From Desulfurococcaceae archaeon (lineage in GTDB: Archaea > Thermoproteota > Thermoprotei_A > Sulfolobales > Acidilobaceae), in assembly GCA_020833325.1 (NCBI GenBank), contig JAJHQN010000003.1, positions 1-40,180 of the forward strand: 40,180 nt of DNA, read 5' to 3'. A program made the translations under genes and the position numbers. The notes under the pieces are model-generated. The model searched no databases. It was not told the DNA's origin and worked only from the letters and a program-made list of their open reading frames with translations. Of this stretch, positions 1 through 8,152 are shown piece after piece (the first letter of the stretch is position 1; the number at the start of each line of letters is the position of its first letter).

Positions 1-1511
1 CTGAAATTCTCTCCCTAGCCATCTTCCTATGCTGTAGAATCCATTACATGGAGTTGAAAGCACTTGGCAAACCTAGCCTGCCCAGTCCTGTACAGTGGCA
101 TAGAATCCATTACATGGAGTTGAAAGGTCCTTCAGCATCAGCCCTCTCTTGAAAACACCTTCGAATCCATTACATGGAGTTGAAAGCCACTCGAATGTGA
201 TCAGCATCCTCTCAGCATACCTCTTGAATCCATTACATGGAGTTGAAAGCGCCTTCCTACGTGGCAATCTCACCACCATACTAGGAGCGAATCCATTACA
301 TGGAGTTGAAAGCACTTGGCAAACCTAGCCTGCCCAGTCCTGTACAGTGGCATAGAATCCATTACATGGAGTTGAAAGGGGTCTGTTGTTGTTCTTGAAA
401 ATGTTATTTCTTCAAAGTTGGAATCCATTACATGGAGTTGAAAGATATACAAAGATTATGCCTTGACCCAATCACAAATAGTTCACGAATCCATTACATG
501 GAGTTGAAAGGAGGGCCTGGTTGGGGAGTATGTTAGGCTGATGGACACCGAATCCATTACATGGAGTTGAAAGGAACAAGCTGGGCCTCAAGACGGTGTT
601 CGTGTTCTACGAGAATCCATTACATGGAGTTGAAAGAAACTCCCATGGGGCCATAGGCCTAGTCTCCTCAACCTCGAATCCATTACATGGAGTTGAAAGG
701 TAGCGGCACTCGACGGGCCCCGACTCCCTGCTCCTGAGAATCCATTACATGGAGTTGAAAGGCAACGGCAACGAAAACATGGAGCTGGGCGGGCTGGAGC
801 GAATCCATTACATGGAGTTGAAAGTCGTCCCCTTATAATCTACTATCATTGTGGCGTACTGCCTGTTAAGCTCAATATGGTACCTGTAATTCCTAGAACC
901 AGGAATCCATTACATGGAGTTGAAAGTTTACTGTTACTTTGTCCTTTAGTTTCAGCCCTTTGGCGAGAATCCATTACATGGAGTTGAAAGCCAAACTGGG
1001 CTGAAGGAGTCCTTAAGCCACCCCATATGAATCCATTACATGGAGTTGAAAGCACCTAGCCACTTCCACCTAACGGTCTTGGGCTCCGGGAACAACCGAA
1101 TCCATTACATGGAGTTGAAAGTTGGGCAGTAGCACCGAGCAGGCTAGAGGTGATAATGAATCCATTACATGGAGTTGAAAGGACAGGTTCCTGATATTCC
1201 ACCTGAAGCCCTACGATAGGGAGACGGAATCCATTACATGGAGTTGAAAGAACCCCACACCTCAACCCCCATCTTTTTCCTTTTCGAATCCATGAATCCA
1301 TTACATGGAGTTGAAAGCATGATATCGGAGCCAGGTCTCACAGACCCAGACGTGATAGAGGAATCCATTACATGGAGTTGAAAGCTCGACCTTACCCTCC
1401 AATGCTAGGCTCAGTACTCTCGACGGAATCCATTACATGGAGTTGAAAGTTTGAGGATGTTGAACAGACCATACTTGACGGGCTCGTGAATCCATTACAT
1501 GGAGTTGAAAG
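1..1511 (+). CRISPR. CRISPR array, leader-distal part (23 repeats, cut by window start)
   Basis: There are 23 identical 24-nt repeats beginning GAATCCATTACATGG and ending AGTTGAAAG. They start at 37, 103, 163, 226, 289, 355, 421, 487, 550, 613, 676, 738, 801, 903, 967, 1029, 1098, 1158, 1227, 1294, 1361, 1426 and 1488. Spacers are mostly 36-45 nt. The 3' tag GTTGAAAG matches the 8-nt crRNA 5' handle typical of crenarchaeal I-A/III systems, so the transcript is most likely on the plus strand and the leader is left of the window. The array ends at 1511, and about 40 nt later comes a convergent tRNA gene. Oddities: the spacer at 61-102 recurs at 313-354; the spacer at 825-902 is 78 nt; the spacer ending at 1293 closes with an 8-nt repeat fragment. 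No cas gene is visible, so the subtype cannot be assigned. Confidence 0.98.
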
Positions 1512-1549
1512 TAGATGTAATCCCAGTATGATGGGTGGGGTTTATCGGG

Positions 1550-1626
<77 letters not shown>

Positions 1627-1653
1627 ATCCTTTAGTTGGTTGTATTCCCTGGT

Positions 1654-1664
1654 GGTTTTAACCT
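1654..1664 (-). promoter_or_regulatory. TATA box of tRNA-Ala
   Basis: On the minus strand AGGTTAAAACC lies about 28 nt upstream of the tRNA 5' end, the usual archaeal TATA spacing. Confidence 0.5.
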
Positions 1665-1686
1665 TTAGTTGGGGTGTGGTTTCCTC

Positions 1687-2469
1687 TTAGGGTATCTCCA
1701 TTATAACTCCCTTTTCTGTAGCTTCTGATAGTCTCATCATTATTGTTTTGAATGCTTCTGCTAGCACTTTCCTGTTATCATAGTTTTTCACTATCTCTTC
1801 TAGTTTGCTTCTCTTAGCTTCTCCTAGTTTTAAGGCTATTTCTATCATGTTCTTTGTGGCTCTTCTAGCTTCATCTACTATTGTTATGTGTGCTGTTTGT
1901 GCTGTTCTACTGAAGGGGTTTAGGTCTATTGCCGCTACCATCTTCCCAGCTTTTCTTAGCGCTTGTGTTCTATCTCCATCCTCTATTGCTACTAAGATGA
2001 AGTCTGCTGTGTATATGCCGTCTCTACATACTATTCCTCTCGGGCTCTCCAAGCCCTCTATCTGTGCCTTTTCGCACCCAACTCCTAGGACGTTCTGTGC
2101 TCCCTCTCTTTCTAGGAGCCTAGCTATCTTAGCCACCCTCTCCTCAGTTCTATAGAATAGGTTTACCTCTACCAGGGCTCCTGTTAGCTTAGCTAGCTCC
2201 ACTATCTCCCTAGCTGCTAGGGCGGCGTAGTTACCGTTAACCGATATTACAGGCTTCCTAGCTAGCAGCATACTAGCCACTGTAGTCTCCTCAGCTACTA
2301 GAGCGAAGGGGTGGCTACGCTCACCTAGTATGTAGTCGAAAGCCTCACCGCGACCATGGGCTATAAGGCCTTGAGGTACCACAATACCATCTATGAAAGC
2401 CTCTACAAGCTTCTCCCTAACAACTAGAGATTCATACCTAGGGTGGCTCCTAGGTATATCCCAGTGCAC
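1687..2469 (-). CDS. 4-phosphopantoate--beta-alanine ligase (phosphopantothenate synthetase)
   Basis: This is the archaeal PPS family (COG1701), which joins 4-phosphopantoate to beta-alanine with ATP in the archaeal CoA route. Family features visible are the N-terminal IPRSHPRYESLVVREKL and an HGRGEAFDYILGE segment, then a nucleotide-binding half with IDLNPFSRTAQTA and a helical C-terminus. The ORF track starts at 2496, inside the upstream gene. I prefer the GTG at 2469, one base after the upstream stop, giving about 260 residues beginning near the conserved HWDIPRSHPRY. It is the last gene of the coaBC-pantoate kinase-PPS operon, so three CoA steps are co-transcribed. The family call is firm; the start is less certain. 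Confidence 0.93.
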   Translation of the reverse strand: MHWDIPRSHPRYESLVVREKLVEAFIDGIVVPQGLIAHGRGEAFDYILGERSHPFALVAEETTVASMLLARKPVISVNGNYAALAAREIVELAKLTGALVEVNLFYRTEERVAKIARLLEREGAQNVLGVGCEKAQIEGLESPRGIVCRDGIYTADFILVAIEDGDRTQALRKAGKMVAAIDLNPFSRTAQTAHITIVDEARRATKNMIEIALKLGEAKRSKLEEIVKNYDNRKVLAEAFKTIMMRLSEATEKGVIMEIP

Positions 2470-2470
2470 T

Positions 2471-3328
2471 CTAGGCCACCCAGAGCTCAGGCCCACCCCT
2501 TGAGGGTTCTAGGTAGTAGATCTTATAACCTAGCTTCTGAAGATGGCCTAGGGAATCGCCCAGCCTATCACTCTCAACAACAGCAACTACAACACCCTTC
2601 TTACCATAAACCGTTACCAAGCCGGGGGTCTTCAAGAGATGCTCCTCCCCGCTCTCCCCAACAAGCCCTCTTAACACCCCATTATCCACGTTGAACTTCA
2701 ACACTAGCTCCGAGAAAACGTTGAAGTCCATGGACTCTATAACCCTTTCTATTAGAGGTTCTGCCTTCTCATGCAACCCCATCTCAACATAGTATCTCAG
2801 CAGATCCCTGGTATGCTCTTGTTTAACCATTAAAGCTAGGATTGATAGACCTGGTGGCAGTTGCTTACAATCAACGAGCCCTACGCTAGGAGCTCCAGGC
2901 TTAATTCTAACAGCTAGCCCGACACCACATGATATAGCTAGGACATCCCCGAGCCCAGTGGATTCTATTATCTCAGCCTCATGGGCCACCTTTAAGGACT
3001 TAGTATATGTTAAACCCCTTAAGAACCCCATTGTTAAAGCTGATGCTATGGCTGTTGACGCGCTAACAGCGAAGCCAACACCGGGCGGGAGGGGGGTGTT
3101 AATCTCTAACCTTAAATCATAAAGTCCAAGGAGCTCTCCCACCCTTCTAACAGTAGATATGGTTACATCATCCAACCCCCCCTCGCCAGGGATGCAAACC
3201 CTAGCTCTCGGCTCTACTACCAATCCAACTCCCGTAGACCCTATCTCGCTTAAACCCCCTTTTCCAGTGTGGGGTTTGAATAAAGCTGTAATATGGTGGG
3301 GGGATGTCGAGCAGATCTTATGCCTCAA
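2471..3328 (-). CDS. Pantoate kinase (GHMP kinase family, archaeal CoA pathway)
   Basis: A 285-residue GHMP-type kinase. The glycine/serine-rich ATP loop is PLPPGVGFAVSASTA around residues 98-112, and the ESTGLGDVLA segment that follows is typical of the archaeal pantoate kinase branch (COG1829). The enzyme phosphorylates pantoate to 4-phosphopantoate, the substrate of the next gene's product. Start: TTG at 3328, 3 nt after the coaBC stop and preceded by GAGGAGAGGGTGA, a strong Shine-Dalgarno sequence. Its position between coaBC and PPS supports this function over other GHMP kinases. Confidence 0.93.
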   Translation of the reverse strand: MRHKICSTSPHHITALFKPHTGKGGLSEIGSTGVGLVVEPRARVCIPGEGGLDDVTISTVRRVGELLGLYDLRLEINTPLPPGVGFAVSASTAIASALTMGFLRGLTYTKSLKVAHEAEIIESTGLGDVLAISCGVGLAVRIKPGAPSVGLVDCKQLPPGLSILALMVKQEHTRDLLRYYVEMGLHEKAEPLIERVIESMDFNVFSELVLKFNVDNGVLRGLVGESGEEHLLKTPGLVTVYGKKGVVVAVVESDRLGDSLGHLQKLGYKIYYLEPSRGGPELWVA

Positions 3329-3331
3329 GGT

Positions 3332-4567
3332 TCACCCTCTCCTCAAGATCTTCAAAGCCTCATCTACCACCAGCCTTGCTAAGAGCTCCTTATGCATCGC
3401 ACCTAGCACTCTATAACTACCATCACCATAGGCTATTAACGCCATGTTAGTCTCTGATGCAAAACCTGTCCCAGGGAAGCCTACGGGATTCGCTACGACT
3501 ATGTCAGCCTTATACCTGTTAAGCTTCTCTAACGCCGCCTCCCTAAGCTTATCCACATCTAAAGTGTGCTCAGCTGCAAACGCAACTAGAACCCTAGGCT
3601 TCCTCCTAATACCCTCAAGCACTTTAGGTGTAGGCTTAAGATTTAAGATTAACTCAACCCCACTCTTAACCTTACCTTCATAACGCTCCCCTGGGGTGAA
3701 ATCAACTGGTGCTGCCGCAGCCACTATGACATCGTACTCCTCCTCTGTAAGCTTAGACACTATATCCCTCATATCGCTGGTGGTCTCAACATTAAACCTC
3801 CTAACCATGTGAGGTGGCTGTAGGCTCATCGGGCCGTGTACCAGGTCGACACTAGCCCCCCTAGACCACGATTCTACAGCCACCTCAACACCCATCCTAC
3901 CACTACTAGGGTTTGATATAAACCTAACTCTATCCAACCACTCCCTAGTGGGCCCTGCTGTAACTAAGACCCTCAACCCCCTCATATCCCTACCCCTACT
4001 TGTTACCGAAGCTGCAATCCTGGCAACAAGCTCGGGCTGAGGATACCTAGCAACTCCTTTCTCCACAACGGGAGGTATAATAGTGACACCCTGCTCTTCC
4101 AGCCTCTTAACAGCGGATTTATACTGTTCACTATCGTAAAGGCTTGAGTGCATAGCCGGCGCCACAATAACACTCTTACCATAACCTAGAGCGGAGACAG
4201 CTGCTAGAGCCACGGGGTTATCCACAATACCATATGCTATCTTAGCTACGGTCGATAGGGTAGCGGGGGCTATTAGTATTGAATCGGAGCTCCTAACAAG
4301 GCCTACGTGCTCCGTCTCCCCGGTTAGCTCGATTAAGGGTTTAAAGCCTGTAGCCCAGTGTAGTAGAATCTCTCCAACATACTTCCTAGCCTCATAGGTC
4401 ATAACAGGGATTACCCTGGCTCCCCTCCGGATAAGCCACCTAGCAGTATCAACAGCCTTATATGCCGCTACACTCCCCGTAATACCTAGGATAACGGTTT
4501 TACCTTCAAGGTACCTGTTAACCTCTCCCACGATATCCTTTACCGGGTGATGCTCGGGTAACCTCAA
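3332..4567 (-). CDS. coaBC: Bifunctional phosphopantothenoylcysteine decarboxylase / phosphopantothenate--cysteine ligase
   Basis: A 411-residue Dfp/CoaBC fusion. The N-terminal flavoprotein (CoaC) half shows GITGSVAAYKAVDTARWL, an HVGL segment with the usual active-site His, and PAMHSSLY. The C-terminal CoaB half starts near residue 200 with VLVTAGPTREWLDRVRFISNPSSGRMG and contains VVAAAAPVDFTP and LKPTPKVL. It conjugates cysteine to 4'-phosphopantothenate and decarboxylates the product. The TTG start at 4567 is preceded by GAGGAGGT. It heads the CoA operon and is divergent from the GNAT gene across a shared AT-rich promoter. Confidence 0.96.
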   Translation of the reverse strand: MRLPEHHPVKDIVGEVNRYLEGKTVILGITGSVAAYKAVDTARWLIRRGARVIPVMTYEARKYVGEILLHWATGFKPLIELTGETEHVGLVRSSDSILIAPATLSTVAKIAYGIVDNPVALAAVSALGYGKSVIVAPAMHSSLYDSEQYKSAVKRLEEQGVTIIPPVVEKGVARYPQPELVARIAASVTSRGRDMRGLRVLVTAGPTREWLDRVRFISNPSSGRMGVEVAVESWSRGASVDLVHGPMSLQPPHMVRRFNVETTSDMRDIVSKLTEEEYDVIVAAAAPVDFTPGERYEGKVKSGVELILNLKPTPKVLEGIRRKPRVLVAFAAEHTLDVDKLREAALEKLNRYKADIVVANPVGFPGTGFASETNMALIAYGDGSYRVLGAMHKELLARLVVDEALKILRRG

Positions 4568-4609
4568 TTTAGGGTAACCTCCTCAACACCCTATAGTTAG
4601 GTTGGAGGG

Positions 4610-4622
4610 GATATTTTTTAAA
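4610..4622. promoter_or_regulatory. Divergent TATA region between coaBC and the GNAT gene
   Basis: The string ATATTTTTTAAAC sits about 45 nt from each of the two divergent starts. It is the only clear TATA-like element in the 99-nt gap and may serve both directions; separate TATA boxes cannot be resolved by eye. Confidence 0.45.
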
Positions 4623-4666
4623 CTCCCCCCAGCATATCTTGTGAAACCTTGGAGGCTTAGTGGTCT

Positions 4667-5215
4667 ATGGCCGAGTTCACTGTTAGGAGGGCTAGGGAGA
4701 GCGATATACCGGAGGTTATGAGGATTAATATGGAGACTTTACCAGAGAACTACTGGTATGGTTTCTACAAACACCTCCTAGATAACTGGGGCGAGGCTTT
4801 CCTAGTAGCGGAGATTGAGGGTAAGCTCGTAGGATACGCTATGAGTAGAGTTGAGGAGCAGGCGGACCCAGTACTCCTTGGTTTAACAGTAGAGCTTGAA
4901 GAGGAGGGCAGTTTCTTAAAACGCATCGTATCTATGCTCAAAAGCCTTACAGAGCCTAGACCTGTAGGTCACCTCGTTTCAATAGCTGTTAGGGAGCAGT
5001 ATAGGAGGATGGGTGTAGGATCAAGGTTGCTAGAGGGGACTATAAGGGCTATGATGGATGTTTACAAAACAGACTCCATATACCTTGAGGTTAGAATATC
5101 CAACATACCAGCTATAAGGCTCTACGAGAAGTACGGGTTCAGGAAAGCTAGGATAATCAAGGGATACTACTCTGATGGGGAGGACGCGTATGTCATGGTT
5201 AAAAGGTTAAAGTGA
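4667..5215 (+). CDS. GNAT N-acetyltransferase, RimI/Ard1-like (probable N-alpha-acetyltransferase)
   Basis: A 182-residue GNAT protein. N-terminal VRRARESDIPEVMRINMETLPENYWYGFY resembles archaeal Ard1. The acetyl-CoA site is VREQYRRMGVGSRLLEG (Q/RxxGxG/A motif) around residues 108-124, and the C-terminal YLEVRISNIPAIRLYEKYGF is characteristic of RimI/Ard1. Archaeal homologues acetylate protein N-termini. The ATG is preceded by TTGGAGG, and a TATA element lies about 45 nt upstream. The exact substrate specificity is an inference. Confidence 0.88.
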   Translation: MAEFTVRRARESDIPEVMRINMETLPENYWYGFYKHLLDNWGEAFLVAEIEGKLVGYAMSRVEEQADPVLLGLTVELEEEGSFLKRIVSMLKSLTEPRPVGHLVSIAVREQYRRMGVGSRLLEGTIRAMMDVYKTDSIYLEVRISNIPAIRLYEKYGFRKARIIKGYYSDGEDAYVMVKRLK

Positions 5216-5294
5216 GCGTGTAACTGCTAAGATCGGAGTCGTCGGTTGAGACAGGTGTCTTCACAGGCAACCCCTCAGACCCGCGGACTCCCCA

Positions 5295-6488
5295 TCACCT
5301 ATAAGAGGTGGCCGTGGAGGCCTTTAACCTCTCAACCTCTCCAAGCGGTTTTAACGCCATTAGGGTGGTATACGCTAACACTACAGCTGAAACTAGTAGA
5401 GGTGCATGAAGTGCTAGAGCCTCATACAAGAACCCTCCTATATATGGTGCAGGTATACCAGCCACACTTCTAATAGCATTAGTAGTAGCATACGCCTCGC
5501 CCAGCCTCTCGTAAACCCTAGCTACGTACACGTTGTATGCTGGAATCCACGAGCCTATGCTAACGCCTATGAGGCTCATGGACATAACAGCCCCGGCTGT
5601 ACCGGTGTAGTTGATAGTGGCAAGGGTTAGAGCTGAGAGCGCAGCACTAGCCTCTGATAAGGCAAGCATCCTACTAGCTCCGAGGACATCAGTTAGCCTA
5701 CCCATTATGGGGGTGCATAGAGTTTCCAAGGCGTTGGACAACCCTATTAAGACTCCTATGGTCGCTTCATCATAACCTATCCTAACTAGGAAGGCGCTAA
5801 GCATGGGGAACCACATCATCCAAGCAGCTCTATCAAGGCCTACGAATACGTGGAGGAGAGCTAAACTCCTATCAGGCTTCAACAACCTTCTATAGGGGTC
5901 GAGGAGATTATACTTTGAATTATTCCTACCCGGGCTAACTCCAAGCTCCGTCGATGTAAGGTAAAACAAGGTGGATCCCGCTAGGGCTAGGAGAGCCAGT
6001 ATTATGAAAGCCTCCCAGTAACCATAGTAGAGAGCTAGAGCTCCAGATAGGGGAGGCCCAACAGTCCTAGAAGCTGTAAACGCAGCACCAGTCACACCAA
6101 CAACGCTACCCAGCCTCCCCCTATCCACAACCCTAGCTAGAAACGTCATCCTAGCAGGTTGGCCGAAGTAAAAGGATAGCATGAAGAGAGAATAGCTCAC
6201 AGATAGAGAGAGCATGCTATCAGAGAAAGCAGGCAAAAATAGGGATACAGCCAACAAGAACCCGGTAGCAGCTGAGACAAGCCTACTACTATGAACCTCC
6301 AGGACGTAACCCATCGCGGGCGAGGCGAGAAACCCAACCACATTAGACAAAGCTATAACAAACCCTATATCACTCATGGAGTAACCATACCTCGCCATGT
6401 AAGCCGCAAATAACGCCATATAACCTCCAGTAGCTAAACCCCTAAACAGGTTAAACGCAGATAGGCTAACAACATTCCTATCCACCAC
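5295..6488 (-). CDS. Major facilitator superfamily transporter
   Basis: A 397-residue protein with about twelve hydrophobic segments in two six-helix halves and a central loop near LGVSPGRNNSKYNLLDPYRRLLKPDRS (residues 204-230). Short glycine-rich motifs such as SDIGFVIALSNVVGFLASPAMG in the first half and ATIGVLIGLSNALETLCTPIMGRLTDVLGASR in the second match the MFS inter-helix signature. The substrate cannot be read from sequence, and the neighbours (GNAT, unknown protein) give no metabolic hint. It is probably monocistronic. Confidence 0.88.
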   Translation of the reverse strand: MVDRNVVSLSAFNLFRGLATGGYMALFAAYMARYGYSMSDIGFVIALSNVVGFLASPAMGYVLEVHSSRLVSAATGFLLAVSLFLPAFSDSMLSLSVSYSLFMLSFYFGQPARMTFLARVVDRGRLGSVVGVTGAAFTASRTVGPPLSGALALYYGYWEAFIILALLALAGSTLFYLTSTELGVSPGRNNSKYNLLDPYRRLLKPDRSLALLHVFVGLDRAAWMMWFPMLSAFLVRIGYDEATIGVLIGLSNALETLCTPIMGRLTDVLGASRMLALSEASAALSALTLATINYTGTAGAVMSMSLIGVSIGSWIPAYNVYVARVYERLGEAYATTNAIRSVAGIPAPYIGGFLYEALALHAPLLVSAVVLAYTTLMALKPLGEVERLKASTATSYR

Positions 6489-6591
6489 GCAATCCCTCCC
6501 CAGACCAGCCTAGACTAAATCCTTATAGATCTTGTGTAGCATTCCAAGGTGGGCTGTTAAAGGGCTGTTCAGCTCTTACCACCACTCATAC

Positions 6592-6636
6592 GACCCCTCC
6601 CCGCCTTAAAAGGCGCCCTTCAGGCGGGGAGGGGTC
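6592..6636. repeat. 15-bp perfect inverted repeat / RNA hairpin
   Basis: GACCCCTCCCCGCCT (6592-6606) is the exact reverse complement of 6622-6636, around a 15-nt loop. It lies in the 161-nt gap between two minus-strand genes, just downstream of the stop of the 6650-7327 gene. It could terminate or stabilise that transcript, or be a small structured RNA or transposon-end remnant. No terminal T run follows on the minus strand. Confidence 0.7.
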
Positions 6637-6649
6637 ATAGTGTTGGGTT

Positions 6650-7327
6650 CTAGGAGCTGTCCGTCAAAGTGTAAGGTTTGTTCTGTTCTCTTAAGGCGTA
6701 TTGGTGGGTTCTCCAGGTGCTTCCCGCCTTCTCGCTATCCCCGGTTAGAATAACCTTCTCGGCAGCCTCTACTATCTTCTCAATAACCTCTATTTCCTCT
6801 CGTAGCTCTATGTTGTAGCCTAGGTTTTCCGCCTCCTCCTTTATCTTTATGAGGAGCGGTAGTTCGTTGAAGGCTATTCTCCTTACGAACTCTAAGTCGC
6901 CTCTAGACACTGCTCCTCGTGATTGTATTCTCTTGAAGGCCTCTAGTATCTCATAGGGTCTTAGCACATGGAATTGTAGTCTAAGTAGTCTTGCTCTAGG
7001 ATCTCCTATTTCATTGTGGGAGCTCACACCGCATTCTCCTAGGGCGTTTTCAAGGGCTCTCCTATCGATGACGTGCCACCACCTCTGGGTTGTTGATCTA
7101 TACGATGTCTCTATGACTCCTATCTCCTTTTCTAGTTTCAGGAGGAGCGGGACCGGGTTGTACTCTATACCCCAGCTTTTAAGTCTGCTTCTAAGACCCT
7201 TCACGCTAAAATCTCCCAGCTTTAGCCCACTCTCCGAGCTTAGCTCTTCGTATATAGCTTTAAGTAGAATACACGCTCTCTCGCCATACTCAGCTATAAA
7301 CTCTCTAAGCTTACCTTCAACACCCAA
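6650..7327 (-). CDS. Conserved-type hypothetical protein, helical, possible winged-helix N-terminus
   Basis: 225 residues, soluble, rich in charged helices. The N-terminal half (LREFIAEYGERACILLKAIYEELSSES ... LRSRLKSWGIEYNPVPLLLKLEKEIGVIETSYRSTTQRWWHVID) has the helix-helix-wing pattern of winged-helix DNA-binding domains, and the C-terminal half is a long helical region. I recognise no family. It is divergent from the ABC transporter genes, 63 nt away, so regulation of that transporter is possible but unproven. Transcription probably starts near the AT-rich GTTTAAAAGTTAAAG stretch shared with the divergent gene. Confidence 0.75.
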   Translation of the reverse strand: MGVEGKLREFIAEYGERACILLKAIYEELSSESGLKLGDFSVKGLRSRLKSWGIEYNPVPLLLKLEKEIGVIETSYRSTTQRWWHVIDRRALENALGECGVSSHNEIGDPRARLLRLQFHVLRPYEILEAFKRIQSRGAVSRGDLEFVRRIAFNELPLLIKIKEEAENLGYNIELREEIEVIEKIVEAAEKVILTGDSEKAGSTWRTHQYALREQNKPYTLTDSS

Positions 7328-7390
7328 CCGCAGCCTACCGAGGGTATACTTAGGGTTTAAAAGTTAAAGTTAAACCGGGGTTTCAACCTA

Positions 7391-8152
7391 GTGGCGTCAG
7401 CTTCCACTGGGTGTAATGGGTTGAAGTACGCTATCTTAGCCGAACGTGTTAGTAAGAGGATCAAAGGCAAGGTTATCTTAGATGAGGTCACCCTCAACGT
7501 CCCCGAGGGCGCTGTTTACGTGCTAGCAGGCCCTAACGGGTCTGGGAAGACCACTACGATAAGGATACTCCTAGGCTTGGTTAGGAGGGATACAGGTAGG
7601 GTTGAGATTCTAGGGCGTGATCCAGAGGTGGCCGGTGGGGAGATTAGGGCTTACATAGGCTACCTACCTGAAGATGCTCAACCATATGAGAGGCTTACAG
7701 GCTTGGAGCACATCCTCTTCTACGCTAGACTCTACGCTAGGAGCTCTAACATAGAGGATATTGTATCGAGAGCTGTGAATATCTCAGGTCTCGAGCTCCG
7801 CGATCTAAACTCTAGGGCTGGGGCTTATAGTAGGGGTATGAAGAGGAGGCTTCTACTATCGCTAACGCTTATGCACAACCCGAGGGTGGCCGTCTTAGAC
7901 GAGCCCCTATCGGGCCTGGACGTGGTATCATCGTATAGGGTTAAGAAGATCATAAAGTCTATGGCTGGCGGTGGGACCACATTCCTTATAACAACACATG
8001 ATATGAGGGATGCCGAGGAGCTAGCAGATGTTGTAGGTTTAATGGTTAACGGTAGGCTAGTAGCCGAGGGTAGCCCCAGGGAGCTCATGGAGTCCACGGG
8101 GGCGGAGAGCCTTGAGGAGGCTTATGTTAGACTTGTTGGTGAGAGAGTTTAG
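7391..8152 (+). CDS. ABC transporter ATP-binding protein (exporter type)
   Basis: 253 residues with all ATPase motifs in order: Walker A GPNGSGKTTTIRILLG (about residue 46), Q-loop region GYLPEDAQPYERLTG, signature YSRGMKRRL, Walker B VAVLDEPLSGLD, and H-loop TTHDMRDAEE. It belongs to the CcmA/NatA-like group that pairs with ABC-2 permeases. The GTG start at 7391 leaves a short N-terminal extension before the conserved YAILAERVSKRIKGKVIL. The 3' end overlaps the permease start by 41 nt, implying co-translation. The substrate is unknown. Confidence 0.95.
   Translation: MASASTGCNGLKYAILAERVSKRIKGKVILDEVTLNVPEGAVYVLAGPNGSGKTTTIRILLGLVRRDTGRVEILGRDPEVAGGEIRAYIGYLPEDAQPYERLTGLEHILFYARLYARSSNIEDIVSRAVNISGLELRDLNSRAGAYSRGMKRRLLLSLTLMHNPRVAVLDEPLSGLDVVSSYRVKKIIKSMAGGGTTFLITTHDMRDAEELADVVGLMVNGRLVAEGSPRELMESTGAESLEEAYVRLVGERV

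Noticed and set aside
73-1301. ORFs of 60-81 codons across the first 1.3 kb, each repeating LSTPCNGF or FQLHVMDS
   Set aside because: They are translations of the CRISPR repeats; the repeated peptide is the 24-nt repeat read in frame.
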